Assembly (NCBI GenBank): GCA_013177895.1
Contig: JABLXV010000009.1
Coordinates: 1-64,000 of the forward strand
DNA: 64,000 nucleotides
Reading direction: 5' to 3'
Origin: Brevinematales bacterium
Lineage (GTDB): Bacteria; Spirochaetota; Brevinematia; Brevinematales; GWF1-51-8
The notes under the pieces: generated by a model
Told to the model about the DNA's origin: nothing
What the model saw: only the letters and a program-made list of their open reading frames with translations
Database searches by the model: none
Translations under genes and position numbers: made by a program
Shown: positions 24,510 through 33,505 of the stretch, piece after piece
Layout: each line of letters opens with the position of its first letter
Position numbering within the stretch: position 1 is the stretch's first letter

Positions 24510-24651
24510 GCATTGTCGCCGCCGGATGAAAAGGCGCCGATAAGGGGGTGAAATCCCCGCCGGTGAAGGCGATTATTTGAGCATTGTCGCCGCCGGATGA
24601 AAAGGCGCCGATAAGGGGGTGAAATCCCCGCCGGTTAAAGCGATAATATAG
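24477..24651 (+). repeat. 71-bp tandem repeat copying the 3' end of the transglycosylase gene
   Basis: Units begin at 24477, 24548 and 24619, exactly 71 bases apart. The first spans the last codons of the gene, its TGA stop and 38 bases beyond. The second is an exact copy. The third covers 33 bases and again encodes VKSPPVKAII plus stop, but with four synonymous codon changes and a TAG stop. Because 71 is not a multiple of 3, only the first copy is in frame with the gene. Confidence 0.85.
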
Positions 24652-24669
24652 TATCGCTCATCTCGATAC

Positions 24670-24859
24670 GGGGCTGTCCCAAAAGTCCTATACTAGAGAA
24701 GGCTTGTCATTGCGAACCCCGCGCTGCAATATATTTTCGATGCGCGGGGTGAAGCAATCTATTTAAAGAACCAATAAAGGATTAAACAGACTGCTTCGTC
24801 TCTTCGTTCCTCGCAGTGACAAAACATTACAGGTAAAAATACACTTTTATGACAACTCC
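24670..24859. repeat. MITE-like element with REP-type internal hairpins, copy 2
   Basis: This lies in the 573-base gene-free stretch 24510-25083. Imperfect terminal inverted repeats are GGGGCTGTCCCAAAAGT (24670-24686) and its counterpart at 24843-24859 (read on the minus strand GGAGTTGTCATAAAAGT). Inside, GTCATTGCGAA with a CCCCGCGC/GCGCGGGG stem and GAAGCAATCT (about 24707-24760) faces AGACTGCTTC to GCAGTGAC (about 24789-24821). The order matches the element at 4072-4283. From 24860 to 25083 I see no gene or repeat. Confidence 0.65.
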
Positions 24860-25083
24860 ACTCGACGACCGAATCTCGAACACGGGCTATATCTTAATAA
24901 AACAGATCAGTCTCATATCGGGATTAGCCTGCTTGTCCCCGACTGTAAGGAGGGGGCGCAGCAGCGATACTAACTATGTAAACCGCTTTTTAAGCCGTTA
25001 TTTCTGGCGTCAAATTATTTAACCCCCATTTTGTGCGCGTCACGTGTCTATGTTTTGCGTTTTTTTTGTTTTTCCTTTAAAAT

Positions 25084-26145
25084 ATGTTAAAGGATGGAAG
25101 CGACTTAGAGAAGGGGAATGTGGAACAAAACCTTCTGGAATTAAAAAAAGATATATATCTGGAATTACGCGACGGGAAATTCTCGAACGCGGAAGACATC
25201 GCGTTTAATGCGCTGGCCGACCAGATTACCGATTCCGATCTGGAGGAGGTGATGCGGGTCACGCGTTTCTGGGATAACCGCGCGGATGCGTTGATATTCA
25301 GCGAGGACAGGAACAGCGGCGAACTCCTTTTCGAGGAATGGGATCGTTTTGTCGAGTTCTGCGGGGAAAACAAGGTCGAGAATAAAAAGATTATCGGTTC
25401 GGTCAAGTCGTTTATTTTCCGGACCATTATCGATATGCTGATCGAGTACTTCCGGATCAATCCGTGCAAGGACAGGAATAATCTGGTAATGCTCGGGCAG
25501 GCGTTTTACGAGGTGGGGGAGAACCAGAAGGCGATTCAGACCCTCGAGTACGCTTTGAGCTTTCCGGGCGACGATAACGATATACGGATTTACCTGCTCC
25601 TCGGGGATATGTATTCCGAGAGCGGTAACGACGAACTCGCGATGGTGATGTTCGGCGAGGCGTTTTACCTCCTCCCCCAGATGATCAATATCGACGGGAT
25701 CGGGTATACACCGATCAAGAAGCTGAAGAACAAGATAATCGAGGACGGTTTCTCGGGTAACGAGATTGCCGAATGGATACCGGTCTACGGGTATCTCTAT
25801 AAGGGGCTGACGGTGCGCCGGAACCTCGAGTATAACGATTATCTCCAGTTACAGCAAAGGATTAAGGAATACGAGAAATCGCTGAAGATAGATAAAAAGG
25901 TGATCGGGATTATTACCCCGCGCCTCATCAATTATTACCTTTGGGTTTTCGACTATTACCTTTTCCAGATGAAGGCGCAGAAGGGCGCGAAAAAAGTCGC
26001 GGACAGGATTATCGCGTTATTCGACGAGCTGACCGACCGGGAAACATTGATGAATCGCCTGAAAGAGAGGGCGAGGACGATTTTCCAAAGCCTCCTTGAG
26101 GAGAATAATAGTTGGGATGCGCGGGGCGATGAGAATATAGGATAG
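25084..26145 (+). CDS. TPR-like protein of unknown function
   Basis: 353 residues, no signal peptide, rich in helices. Residues about 135-200 read as TPR units: NNLVMLGQAFYEVGENQKAI, then DIRIYLLLGDMYSESGNDEL and AMVMFGEAFYLLP. The start is uncertain: no ribosome site precedes the ATG and TAAAAT overlaps it, while a GTG 12 codons on has AAGGGG only three bases before it. The gene opens a plus-strand run leading to PfkB kinase and giant GreA. I cannot assign a function. Confidence 0.7.
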   Translation: MLKDGSDLEKGNVEQNLLELKKDIYLELRDGKFSNAEDIAFNALADQITDSDLEEVMRVTRFWDNRADALIFSEDRNSGELLFEEWDRFVEFCGENKVENKKIIGSVKSFIFRTIIDMLIEYFRINPCKDRNNLVMLGQAFYEVGENQKAIQTLEYALSFPGDDNDIRIYLLLGDMYSESGNDELAMVMFGEAFYLLPQMINIDGIGYTPIKKLKNKIIEDGFSGNEIAEWIPVYGYLYKGLTVRRNLEYNDYLQLQQRIKEYEKSLKIDKKVIGIITPRLINYYLWVFDYYLFQMKAQKGAKKVADRIIALFDELTDRETLMNRLKERARTIFQSLLEENNSWDARGDENIG

Positions 26146-26315
26146 CCCGCGTGAACGTTTTAGCGAGGCGGAGCCGGCGAGAGATGGAGCGGGAGTTCCC
26201 GCAGCGGCCTTATCGTTACAACGCGAGCCGATGCAATCTTTCAGGAAAAAAGTTTTCAATGCGGTAATGACGTAATAAGAAGTATTTTAACAAATGATAG
26301 AGGATTTGGAAGCAA

Positions 26316-27230
26316 ATGGCAATAGTGGCAGTAGGTTCTTTAGCATACGACAGTATTCGGACGCCCTCAGGCTCTAAGGAGCGGATACTGGGCGGGTCGT
26401 TGACGCATTTTTCCAACGCGGCGGCGTTCCTATCCAAGCCGAGGCTGGTGGGCGTAGTCGGCGATGATTTCGGCGAGCCCGAATGGGAATTTATCCGCCG
26501 CAAATCGTCCGCGATCGACGGGGTCTCAGTCCTCAAGGGTGAAAAATCGTTCTTCTGGAAGGGGTATTATACCAAGGATTTCGACAGCGCGATTACCGAG
26601 GTTACCGAGCTGAATGCGTTCGCCAAATTTAAGCCGGTTGTCCCCGAGAGTTACCGTAACGACGATTACCTCCTGTTCCTCGCGAATATCGACCCGAAGA
26701 TCCAGCTCGATGTCGCGAAGCAGTGTAAGAATAGCAAACTGATCATTCTGGATACCATGAATTACTGGATAAAAAGCACCCCCGATGCGCTCAAAGAAGC
26801 GATGAAGAATGTGGACGGGGTGATTATCAACGAGGGTGAGGCAGAGCTCCTATCCGGCGGCGAGAAAAATATGATCAAGGCCGCGGAGGCTCTGTTCATG
26901 CCGAACTTTAAGATAATGATACTCAAGAAAGGGTCGCACGGGGTAATGATTTTCGGGAGGGACTTCCTGGTCACGCTTCCGGCGTTCCCGGTAAAGGATG
27001 TGATCGACCCCACCGGCGCCGGCGACTCGTTCGCGGGTGCGTTTGTGAGCTATATCGATTCAAATAACCTGTATGATTTTGATAGAGACGGGATAAAACG
27101 CGCCGCGGCCTATGCAACCATTGTCGCGTCGTACTCCGTCCAGGGTTTCGGGGTCGATGGGATCGATGTGATCTCTCCCATGGATATCGACCACAGGCTG
27201 AAAGAGTTTCAGTCTATTGCCAGTTTTTAA
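26316..27230 (+). CDS. PfkB/ribokinase-family sugar kinase
   Basis: 304 residues, normal for the family. Transfers phosphate from ATP to a sugar or nucleoside. The ATP-site signature DPTGAGDSFAGAF lies near residues 229-241, with the catalytic Asp in GAGD; GSLAYDSI and GGSLTHFSNAA near the start are the N-terminal substrate-side motifs. The sugar cannot be fixed from sequence; the family includes ribokinases, adenosine kinases and fructokinases. It ends 20 bases before greA. The 169 bases upstream (26146-26315) show nothing recognisable. Confidence 0.85.
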   Translation: MAIVAVGSLAYDSIRTPSGSKERILGGSLTHFSNAAAFLSKPRLVGVVGDDFGEPEWEFIRRKSSAIDGVSVLKGEKSFFWKGYYTKDFDSAITEVTELNAFAKFKPVVPESYRNDDYLLFLANIDPKIQLDVAKQCKNSKLIILDTMNYWIKSTPDALKEAMKNVDGVIINEGEAELLSGGEKNMIKAAEALFMPNFKIMILKKGSHGVMIFGRDFLVTLPAFPVKDVIDPTGAGDSFAGAFVSYIDSNNLYDFDRDGIKRAAAYATIVASYSVQGFGVDGIDVISPMDIDHRLKEFQSIASF

Positions 27231-27250
27231 TTGAGGAGGATACCCGCAAG

Positions 27251-29962
27251 ATGGCACAGCAGACGGTAAAACAAAAGGACGACATACTTTTAGAGATTGA
27301 AGAAAAGTTAAAAGAGGAAAAGTGGACACGGGCTACTGTAGAGAGCTACACAGTCCGTAACTTTGTCGAATTGGACAGCTATATCCGTCTGGCTATAGAC
27401 GACCTGTTCAAGGACGAACTCCGCCAGTTGTGCAAGGACTATATCAAAAGCTCGCAGAACAGTATAGTGGGGCTTTATGTCATCGGAGTCCTGTCGCTCG
27501 AAGAATCTTCGATCGACGATACGCATATCCCCCAGATTATCAAGCTCTTCATAGAGAATAAGAAGTATAAAATAGCCGAGTTCCTCGCGGAGAAGATACT
27601 TTCCTACCGTGAGAACAAGTTCGCGCTCAAGACGCTCGAGTCCATCTACGAGGAACAGAACGACCATGACGAATTGTTCAATGTGAAGAAGCGTCTGGTA
27701 CTGATCGACAGTAAGGACGCGGCGAACGCCAAGTTTCTCGGCGAGTTCTACGAGAAGGAAGGCGATAAGGATATGGCGATGTTCTACTACCGTCTCGCGA
27801 TCGAACGGTTCATCAAGAGCCGAAGCGTCAAGATGGTAGAAGAACTGTGGAACCGTATCATCAAGCTCTTCCCCGATGATATGAATCTCCTCATCGGCAT
27901 CGCGCGTAAAATCCGCGAGGTCATGGGCGATATCAAGGTCGCCGATATGGCGTTCTCGGATATAGTGAAGCCCCAGATGCGCGATAATAAGTTCCAGAAC
28001 GCGCTCACGGTGCTCAAGCTGATTATCGACTTCAAGTCGGACGACAAATCGATCCGCAAGGCTGTCGAGGAATGCTACCGGAACCTGTACGCCGAGCACA
28101 GCCAGCTCGATAAATATCTCAAAGCGTCCGCCATCGGGCAGACATGGAAGCCCCATCGCGAGGCGATGCGGAACTTCGAGACCCATATCGCGTTCGACAC
28201 CGGCCGTTACGTCTCCCATAAAACATGGGGAATCGGCCTTGTCAAGGATATCCAGAACGAGATGGTGACCATCGATTTTGAAAAAAAGAAAGATCATAAT
28301 ATGTCTCTCCAGATCGCCCTCAGGGCGCTCACGGTGCTCGATAACGAGCATATCAATATATGGAAGAAGTTCCGCCATGACGAGCTCAAGGGGATGATGA
28401 CATCCGAGCCTCTCAAGGTGCTTACCGTTATCCTGAAGAGTTATGACGGGTCGATCGCGTCGAAGGACGTCAAGACCATACTGGTGCCCGATGTACTGAC
28501 CGAGAGGGAATGGCTGAGATGGTGGGCCGGCGCGAAGGCGGAGATCGAACAGAGCAATAATGTCGTGCATAGCCTGACAGTCAAAGGTTCGCTCGAACTG
28601 CGCGAGACCGACGAGACGGTTACGGATGAGCTGATCCGCAAGTTTAAGAAAACGACTAACTTTGAGAATAAAGTTAAGGTGTTCATCGATTTTGTGGTAC
28701 GCGGCGGGGATATCAATGTTCCCGGGGCGGCCGCGCTGGTATCGTATTTTAACGAGACCATCAACGCATCGAGCGAATCTCCCGAACGGAAGCTGATTTC
28801 GCATCTCGTGCTGAAGTTCGCGATAGTCGAATCCCATAAGGACAGCGATATCGACGTATCGATCCTCTTCGGTATCAAGAATATCGTCGGCCTCTACGAG
28901 ACTATCGAACAGGAAACCAAGCGGGCGTTTCTCGATATAATCAGAAATAAGCTGAAAGATTGGGAAGACCGATACGCCGATTTTATACTCCAATCCAGTA
29001 TTACGAAGATGCACAACTTCATCTTCAAGGAACTGGTGACCTACGAGAAATATGATATCCTGAACCGTATCGTGATGACCGCGATGAACAACTATCAGGA
29101 AAAGACGGAACTGTTCGCGTGGGTCGCGAGGATACTGATCGACGACGAATACCCGTCCCTGAAGGAACACGTCGGGATCAAGGATAGCGAAATAATCTAT
29201 CGTCTGCTGTCGCTGATCGATATACTCAGTAACGAGGTCGAGGCGAAGACGAATGTCGGGATGAACAAGAAGGTCATCGGACAGATATATGATATATTAT
29301 GGAAGAGAAAGGCGCTGGATAATTATATCATTATCGCCGACGAGACCCAGTCCAACGCGATACTGTCGCTGATTTATTCCGCGAACAACATGCTCGACTC
29401 TCTCAGGAAGGAATATATCGACAAGATACTCGCGAAATACCCGCATCTCGAACAGGCCGCCGGACAGGAAAAGGTGATGATACGTCACCCGTTCATGGTC
29501 ACCCGGTTATCCTACGAGGCGAAGAAACGCGAGCTCCAGCGCATTATGAACGAGGAGATACCGCAGAACAGCGCGGCTATCGGCGAGGCGATGGAGAAGG
29601 GCGATTTACGCGAGAACGCGGAATACAAGGCCGCGCTCGAGAAACAGGACCAGCTCAAAGCCGCCGCGTCCAAGCTCGAGGCCGAACTCACGCAGGCGAA
29701 GATAATCGAGAAAGACAAAGTCGATACATCGATAGTGGACGCCGGTACGCGTGTCAAACTCCAGACGGAGGACGGCAGTACCGAGGAATACCAGATACTC
29801 GGGCAATGGGAAGTCGATTTCGAGAACGGGATTATCTCGTACCATTCCCCGCTGGGGCGCGCCCTTTTGGATAAAAAGGTCGGAAAGGACGTCAACTTCG
29901 AGTTTAACGGACAGATGAAAAAGTACACCATCCTCTCTATAAAGATGGCGGATTTCGAATAG
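27251..29962 (+). CDS. greA: giant GreA-type transcription elongation factor with long N-terminal helical region
   Basis: 903 residues, against about 158 for ordinary GreA. The GreA part is the last 155 or so: a coiled-coil arm with the tip GDLRENAEYKAALEKQ (acidic residues that reach the RNA polymerase active site) and the FKBP-like C-terminal domain from about 825. It promotes cleavage of backtracked transcripts. The preceding about 740 residues are helical, TPR-like at 90-280, followed by a small domain around ETHIAFDTGRYVSHKTWGIG. This large form is known from spirochaetes, where the extension's role is unclear. GGAGG precedes the ATG. Confidence 0.88.
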   Translation: MAQQTVKQKDDILLEIEEKLKEEKWTRATVESYTVRNFVELDSYIRLAIDDLFKDELRQLCKDYIKSSQNSIVGLYVIGVLSLEESSIDDTHIPQIIKLFIENKKYKIAEFLAEKILSYRENKFALKTLESIYEEQNDHDELFNVKKRLVLIDSKDAANAKFLGEFYEKEGDKDMAMFYYRLAIERFIKSRSVKMVEELWNRIIKLFPDDMNLLIGIARKIREVMGDIKVADMAFSDIVKPQMRDNKFQNALTVLKLIIDFKSDDKSIRKAVEECYRNLYAEHSQLDKYLKASAIGQTWKPHREAMRNFETHIAFDTGRYVSHKTWGIGLVKDIQNEMVTIDFEKKKDHNMSLQIALRALTVLDNEHINIWKKFRHDELKGMMTSEPLKVLTVILKSYDGSIASKDVKTILVPDVLTEREWLRWWAGAKAEIEQSNNVVHSLTVKGSLELRETDETVTDELIRKFKKTTNFENKVKVFIDFVVRGGDINVPGAAALVSYFNETINASSESPERKLISHLVLKFAIVESHKDSDIDVSILFGIKNIVGLYETIEQETKRAFLDIIRNKLKDWEDRYADFILQSSITKMHNFIFKELVTYEKYDILNRIVMTAMNNYQEKTELFAWVARILIDDEYPSLKEHVGIKDSEIIYRLLSLIDILSNEVEAKTNVGMNKKVIGQIYDILWKRKALDNYIIIADETQSNAILSLIYSANNMLDSLRKEYIDKILAKYPHLEQAAGQEKVMIRHPFMVTRLSYEAKKRELQRIMNEEIPQNSAAIGEAMEKGDLRENAEYKAALEKQDQLKAAASKLEAELTQAKIIEKDKVDTSIVDAGTRVKLQTEDGSTEEYQILGQWEVDFENGIISYHSPLGRALLDKKVGKDVNFEFNGQMKKYTILSIKMADFE

Positions 29963-29989
29963 TTCTTGAATAATTAAGGAGCGATAGTA

Positions 29990-31933
29990 ATGGCTAACCT
30001 AATTCCTCCGCAGGGAAAGAGCGATACTAAACGGGCCGGATTCGGATCGCGGTTATTCGCGGTCATTATCGATATTCTGGTATTGTTCTTTTTAAGCCCT
30101 GTTGTCAACATGATCCTCTCGTCGAATTTTAAATTCGGCCTGATGCTCGATATTCCCGCGATAGGTCCGGTGATTTACCTGACAGTGTACGGCGCGCTCG
30201 CAATTCTCTATTTTGCGATTATGGAATCGTCTGCCTATCAGGCGTCGGTCGGCCAGATACTGATGGGGATTTATGCCGCCGATAATAAAACATTGACGCG
30301 CCTGAGCTTCATAAAAGCGCTTCTAAGAAGCGCCGCAAAGGTTGTGACCGGATGGTTCGGGTTTGTCGCCATCTTCTTCACCGCGGATAAACAGGCTCTG
30401 CATGATACATTCAGCGACTCAGGGGTATATCGTCTGGAAGACAAGAAGGACGAAAAACTGTTCGACTCGCTGTATCCCCGCGGATACGAACCGTACCAGT
30501 TCAAATGGTTCGACTGGGCTATCGCCGCCGCGCTTCTCGTGATTACCGCGATCGGCTATATCCAGACCGTATCCCCGTCGGTGTGCGCGGGAGACTCCGG
30601 CGAGTTGACTACCGCCGTATACGATATGGGCGCATGTCATCCTCCCGGATACCCGCTCTACGGGATAGTCGGGAAACTGTTCACGTTTTTACCGTTCGGT
30701 GACATCGCGTACAGGGTGAACCTGTTCTCCGCGATCTCCGCCGCGGCCTCCGTATTCTTTATTTACCTGTTTTTGATAAAACTGCTGGGATTGAACCGGG
30801 GGAGGGGTAAAATATCCCTTCCGATACATATACCCGCGATAGCGGGGTCGATCCTCTTCGCGTTCTCGGCCACACACTGGTCGCAGGCGGTTATCGGAGA
30901 AGTATACGCGCTGAACGCCGCGCTGGTCGCCGCGCTCCTGTACGCGATGGTTATCTGGTACGAGGAGATGGTCTATTTCCGTAAGGAGAAGACCCTGCAT
31001 TTCGCCGAACGCGGCACGTTGTTATTGGCGTTCATTATGGGGCTTTCGCTGACCGACCATCAACTCCCGCTGTGGTTTATCCTGACATGGCTGATAGTTC
31101 TGGTGGTGATTACGCTACTTATCCTGATCTCCGAACGTCCCGCCGATTTTATCAAGCAGATGAAGGAACGTTTCTTCGTGATTGTCGGGCTGGTAGCGGT
31201 TATGGCGATAGCGGGATATATATTCCTTACTAAGGCATATTTCTCGCGTTTGATACCGAAGATTGCGGAATCGCCCGATACGCACCTGATAATCCTGTCG
31301 ATCTTCCTGATACCGGTGTTCCTGACAGGATATGTTATCTATTCCAAATATGCCCATAAGGGTGAAGGAAACTGGGTTGACAAGTTCCTCGAGATATTTA
31401 TGCAGAGCTTCTGGCTTTTCATATTCGCGATGTCGATCTACCTCTATATGGTGGTTCGCGCGCAGGCGGTTGCTCCGTTACCGGAGCCCAAGCCTCTGAG
31501 TTGGGGCGACACCCAGTCGATGGATATCCTGTTCAACCACATGCTGCGTAAGCAGTATGGATTGGGCGGCAGTAATGTATCCAACTTCCCCGGCCAGATC
31601 AGCGCGGTACTCGAACTGATCGTCAAGCAGTTCCATTGGATCAATATGATCTTCGCGGGCATCGGTCTGGTATATATGGCATTTAAGGAAAGGGTATGGT
31701 TCATCTACACCCTGTTCTCGTCGGTGGTGTTTACTCTGATCATGATCGCGTTCGTGAACTTCGAGGTCGACCCCCGTACGATGTCGTTCCAGGAAGTGAT
31801 GTACATACAGGTATTTATGCTGATCGCGGTCTATATCGCGTTCGGGTATCAGGCGCTGATTGACCTGACGATGGGCGCTAAGAAGTTTCTAACGGGGATT
31901 AAACCCGCCGCGGCGGAGATAGAAGGGAACTAA
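29990..31933 (+). CDS. RDD domain fused to a DUF2723 membrane protein
   Basis: 647 residues. Residues about 15-155 form an RDD-type domain (KRAGFGSRLFAVIIDILVLF, then later GQILMGIYAAD), with three hydrophobic helices. From about 180 the sequence is DUF2723-like: PSVCAGDSGELTTAVYDMG, then CHPPGYPLYGIVGK and FSATHWSQAVIGEVYALN, with about ten membrane segments. DUF2723 proteins resemble O-mannosyltransferases and other lipid-linked sugar transferases (GT-C), with the D of GDSGE as a likely catalytic residue. The C-terminal soluble part common in this family is short. Its stop overlaps the FkbM methyltransferase start (TAATG), so the two are cotranscribed. Confidence 0.82.
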   Translation: MANLIPPQGKSDTKRAGFGSRLFAVIIDILVLFFLSPVVNMILSSNFKFGLMLDIPAIGPVIYLTVYGALAILYFAIMESSAYQASVGQILMGIYAADNKTLTRLSFIKALLRSAAKVVTGWFGFVAIFFTADKQALHDTFSDSGVYRLEDKKDEKLFDSLYPRGYEPYQFKWFDWAIAAALLVITAIGYIQTVSPSVCAGDSGELTTAVYDMGACHPPGYPLYGIVGKLFTFLPFGDIAYRVNLFSAISAAASVFFIYLFLIKLLGLNRGRGKISLPIHIPAIAGSILFAFSATHWSQAVIGEVYALNAALVAALLYAMVIWYEEMVYFRKEKTLHFAERGTLLLAFIMGLSLTDHQLPLWFILTWLIVLVVITLLILISERPADFIKQMKERFFVIVGLVAVMAIAGYIFLTKAYFSRLIPKIAESPDTHLIILSIFLIPVFLTGYVIYSKYAHKGEGNWVDKFLEIFMQSFWLFIFAMSIYLYMVVRAQAVAPLPEPKPLSWGDTQSMDILFNHMLRKQYGLGGSNVSNFPGQISAVLELIVKQFHWINMIFAGIGLVYMAFKERVWFIYTLFSSVVFTLIMIAFVNFEVDPRTMSFQEVMYIQVFMLIAVYIAFGYQALIDLTMGAKKFLTGIKPAAAEIEGN

Positions 31934-32730
31934 TGGGGCTTTTGAAAAGTGCTGCTAAATGGGTTCACCGGGTATTGCCCGACGGGAACCTGAAATGGAA
32001 ACTCTCCGCGATGGGTTACCGGGCGTTTTACAAGAAAGCCCTGAAGGATTTCCGTTATAAGGACGGCATCTTTACCGCCGTATTTAACAACGGTATCGAG
32101 ATAAAAAGTGTCGCCGATTTCGACCCCGACGCGATTATCAGCAATCTGCTGAACGAGACGCTTGATCCGGGTTCGGTGGCGATGGACTGGGGCGGGCATT
32201 ATGGACTGGTATCGGTCTATATGGCAAAAAAAGTCGGGCCCGCCGGGAAAGTGATCGCGTTCGAGGCAGACCCCAAGAACTACGGGATTCTCAAGCGGAA
32301 TCTCGAATTGAACGGGGTCGATAACGTGCGCGCGGTGGATAAGGGGATATTCGACGCGACCGGATGGCTGGAATTTTATTCCGGCGGAGGGTATACGTCG
32401 TCGTTCCAGAAGACCGACTATGTAGAAAAGGATAAAAACCGGTTCGCGGTAGCGCGGATTCCGGTGACCACGTTAGACGATATGGCGGAGGAATTGCATC
32501 TGAACCGCATCAACCTCATCAAGATCGATATCGAGGGGAGCGAACTCCCCGCGTTGAAAGGGGCGGAAAAAACCCTCAGAAGGTGCAAACCCGCGCTTTT
32601 AATCGAGACGCATGTGGTGGACGGGAAAGGGACCGCGGACGATGTGATCGGGTTTTTACGCACTGTCGGGTATGAGAAAATTATAGTGGAAGACACCTAT
32701 TACGGTTTGCCTTTCATTAGGGCGTTATAA
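31933..32730 (+). CDS. FkbM family SAM-dependent methyltransferase
   Basis: 265 residues. A class I SAM fold with MDWGGHYGLVSVYMAK (motif I), VIAFEADPKNYGILKRN (motif II), and LNRINLIKIDIEGSELPALK (motif IV), the set typical of FkbM-type methyltransferases, which O-methylate sugars or natural products. The start overlaps the RDD-DUF2723 stop, so it may methylate a sugar transferred by that protein. The N-terminal 60 residues lack recognised motifs. No signal peptide. Confidence 0.82.
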   Translation: MGLLKSAAKWVHRVLPDGNLKWKLSAMGYRAFYKKALKDFRYKDGIFTAVFNNGIEIKSVADFDPDAIISNLLNETLDPGSVAMDWGGHYGLVSVYMAKKVGPAGKVIAFEADPKNYGILKRNLELNGVDNVRAVDKGIFDATGWLEFYSGGGYTSSFQKTDYVEKDKNRFAVARIPVTTLDDMAEELHLNRINLIKIDIEGSELPALKGAEKTLRRCKPALLIETHVVDGKGTADDVIGFLRTVGYEKIIVEDTYYGLPFIRAL

Positions 32731-32767
32731 ACCAGCGTAAAAGTAATGTTGTTCGAGTGGAGGGAAA

Positions 32768-33049
32768 ATGGATTGGTTGACAGTGTTGGGAGTTTCAGTC
32801 ATGGTAGTCGTGGGGGCTTTTTGCGGCTTCTTCTATGTGAAAATCCTGAAAAAACCGATGATAGGTCATTTAGTCGGAGGCATCATAGTCGGTATCATAG
32901 GAAGTGTCCTCATCGGGTACTTTTTAGGATTGCTGGAAGGAGTGTTTCTCTGGTTAATTACAAATCCGCTGCATGTTAACTTTTTCTCTACTTTTGCCGG
33001 TGGCTTTCTATTGGTTTGGATTTTTTCACGTGTTTCTCACCAGGAATAA
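32768..33049 (+). CDS. small membrane protein, possibly YeaQ/YmgE (GlsB)-like
   Basis: 93 residues with three hydrophobic helices. GGIIVGIIGSVLIGYFLG in the middle resembles the glycine-rich helix of the transglycosylase-associated YeaQ family. GGAGGG precedes the ATG. It lies between the methyltransferase and CBS genes with short gaps. The family has no proven function; association with stress response is reported. Confidence 0.6.
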   Translation: MDWLTVLGVSVMVVVGAFCGFFYVKILKKPMIGHLVGGIIVGIIGSVLIGYFLGLLEGVFLWLITNPLHVNFFSTFAGGFLLVWIFSRVSHQE

Positions 33050-33067
33050 ATTTAAAAGGAGCGGAAC

Positions 33068-33484
33068 ATGGCTAATGAATTGGATGAAGTGAATGTAATG
33101 ACAATCGCGCATCCGAAGCCTCAGATGGTCTCGAAAGATACACCGTTATTCAAGGCTGCGGATAAGATGCTGCGTCTGAAAATTCACAGTGTCATTGTAG
33201 TTGATGATGAATCAGGGGGAAAACTTCTTGGGGTGCTTTCATCGCTCGATATCGTAAAGACAGCGTTCCTTTCCGCTGAAAAAGCAAAAAACATACCTGT
33301 CGGAACTCTGATCGAGGGGCAGAAGCCTTATTTTGTCTATCAGGAAGTCAATGTCCGCGACGTATTGAACCTGATGGTCGATAAGGGCATCCGAAGCCTG
33401 CCTATCCTGAACGATCAGGACAAGGTGGCGGGAATCATCACAATGTCCGATGTTTTGAGGCTGGTAAAGGAAAAATTGGTCTAG
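33068..33484 (+). CDS. CBS-pair domain protein
   Basis: 138 residues forming two CBS motifs. CBS1 contains DTPLFKAADKMLRLKIHSVI and LLGVLSSLDIVK; CBS2 contains VNVRDVLNLMVDKGIRSLPI and VAGIITMSDVLRLV. Such stand-alone pairs bind adenosine nucleotides (AMP, ATP, SAM or c-di-AMP) and tune a partner protein. The partner is unknown; metG follows after 21 bases, probably in the same transcript. Confidence 0.85.
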   Translation: MANELDEVNVMTIAHPKPQMVSKDTPLFKAADKMLRLKIHSVIVVDDESGGKLLGVLSSLDIVKTAFLSAEKAKNIPVGTLIEGQKPYFVYQEVNVRDVLNLMVDKGIRSLPILNDQDKVAGIITMSDVLRLVKEKLV

Positions 33485-33505
33485 TTTCAATCGGAAGGAG
33501 ACTTT

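Noticed and set aside
27308-29170. 620-codon open frame on the minus strand opposite the giant greA gene
   Set aside because: It is antisense to a protein with clear TPR and GreA content; it has no recognisable motif and results from the codon bias of the plus-strand gene.
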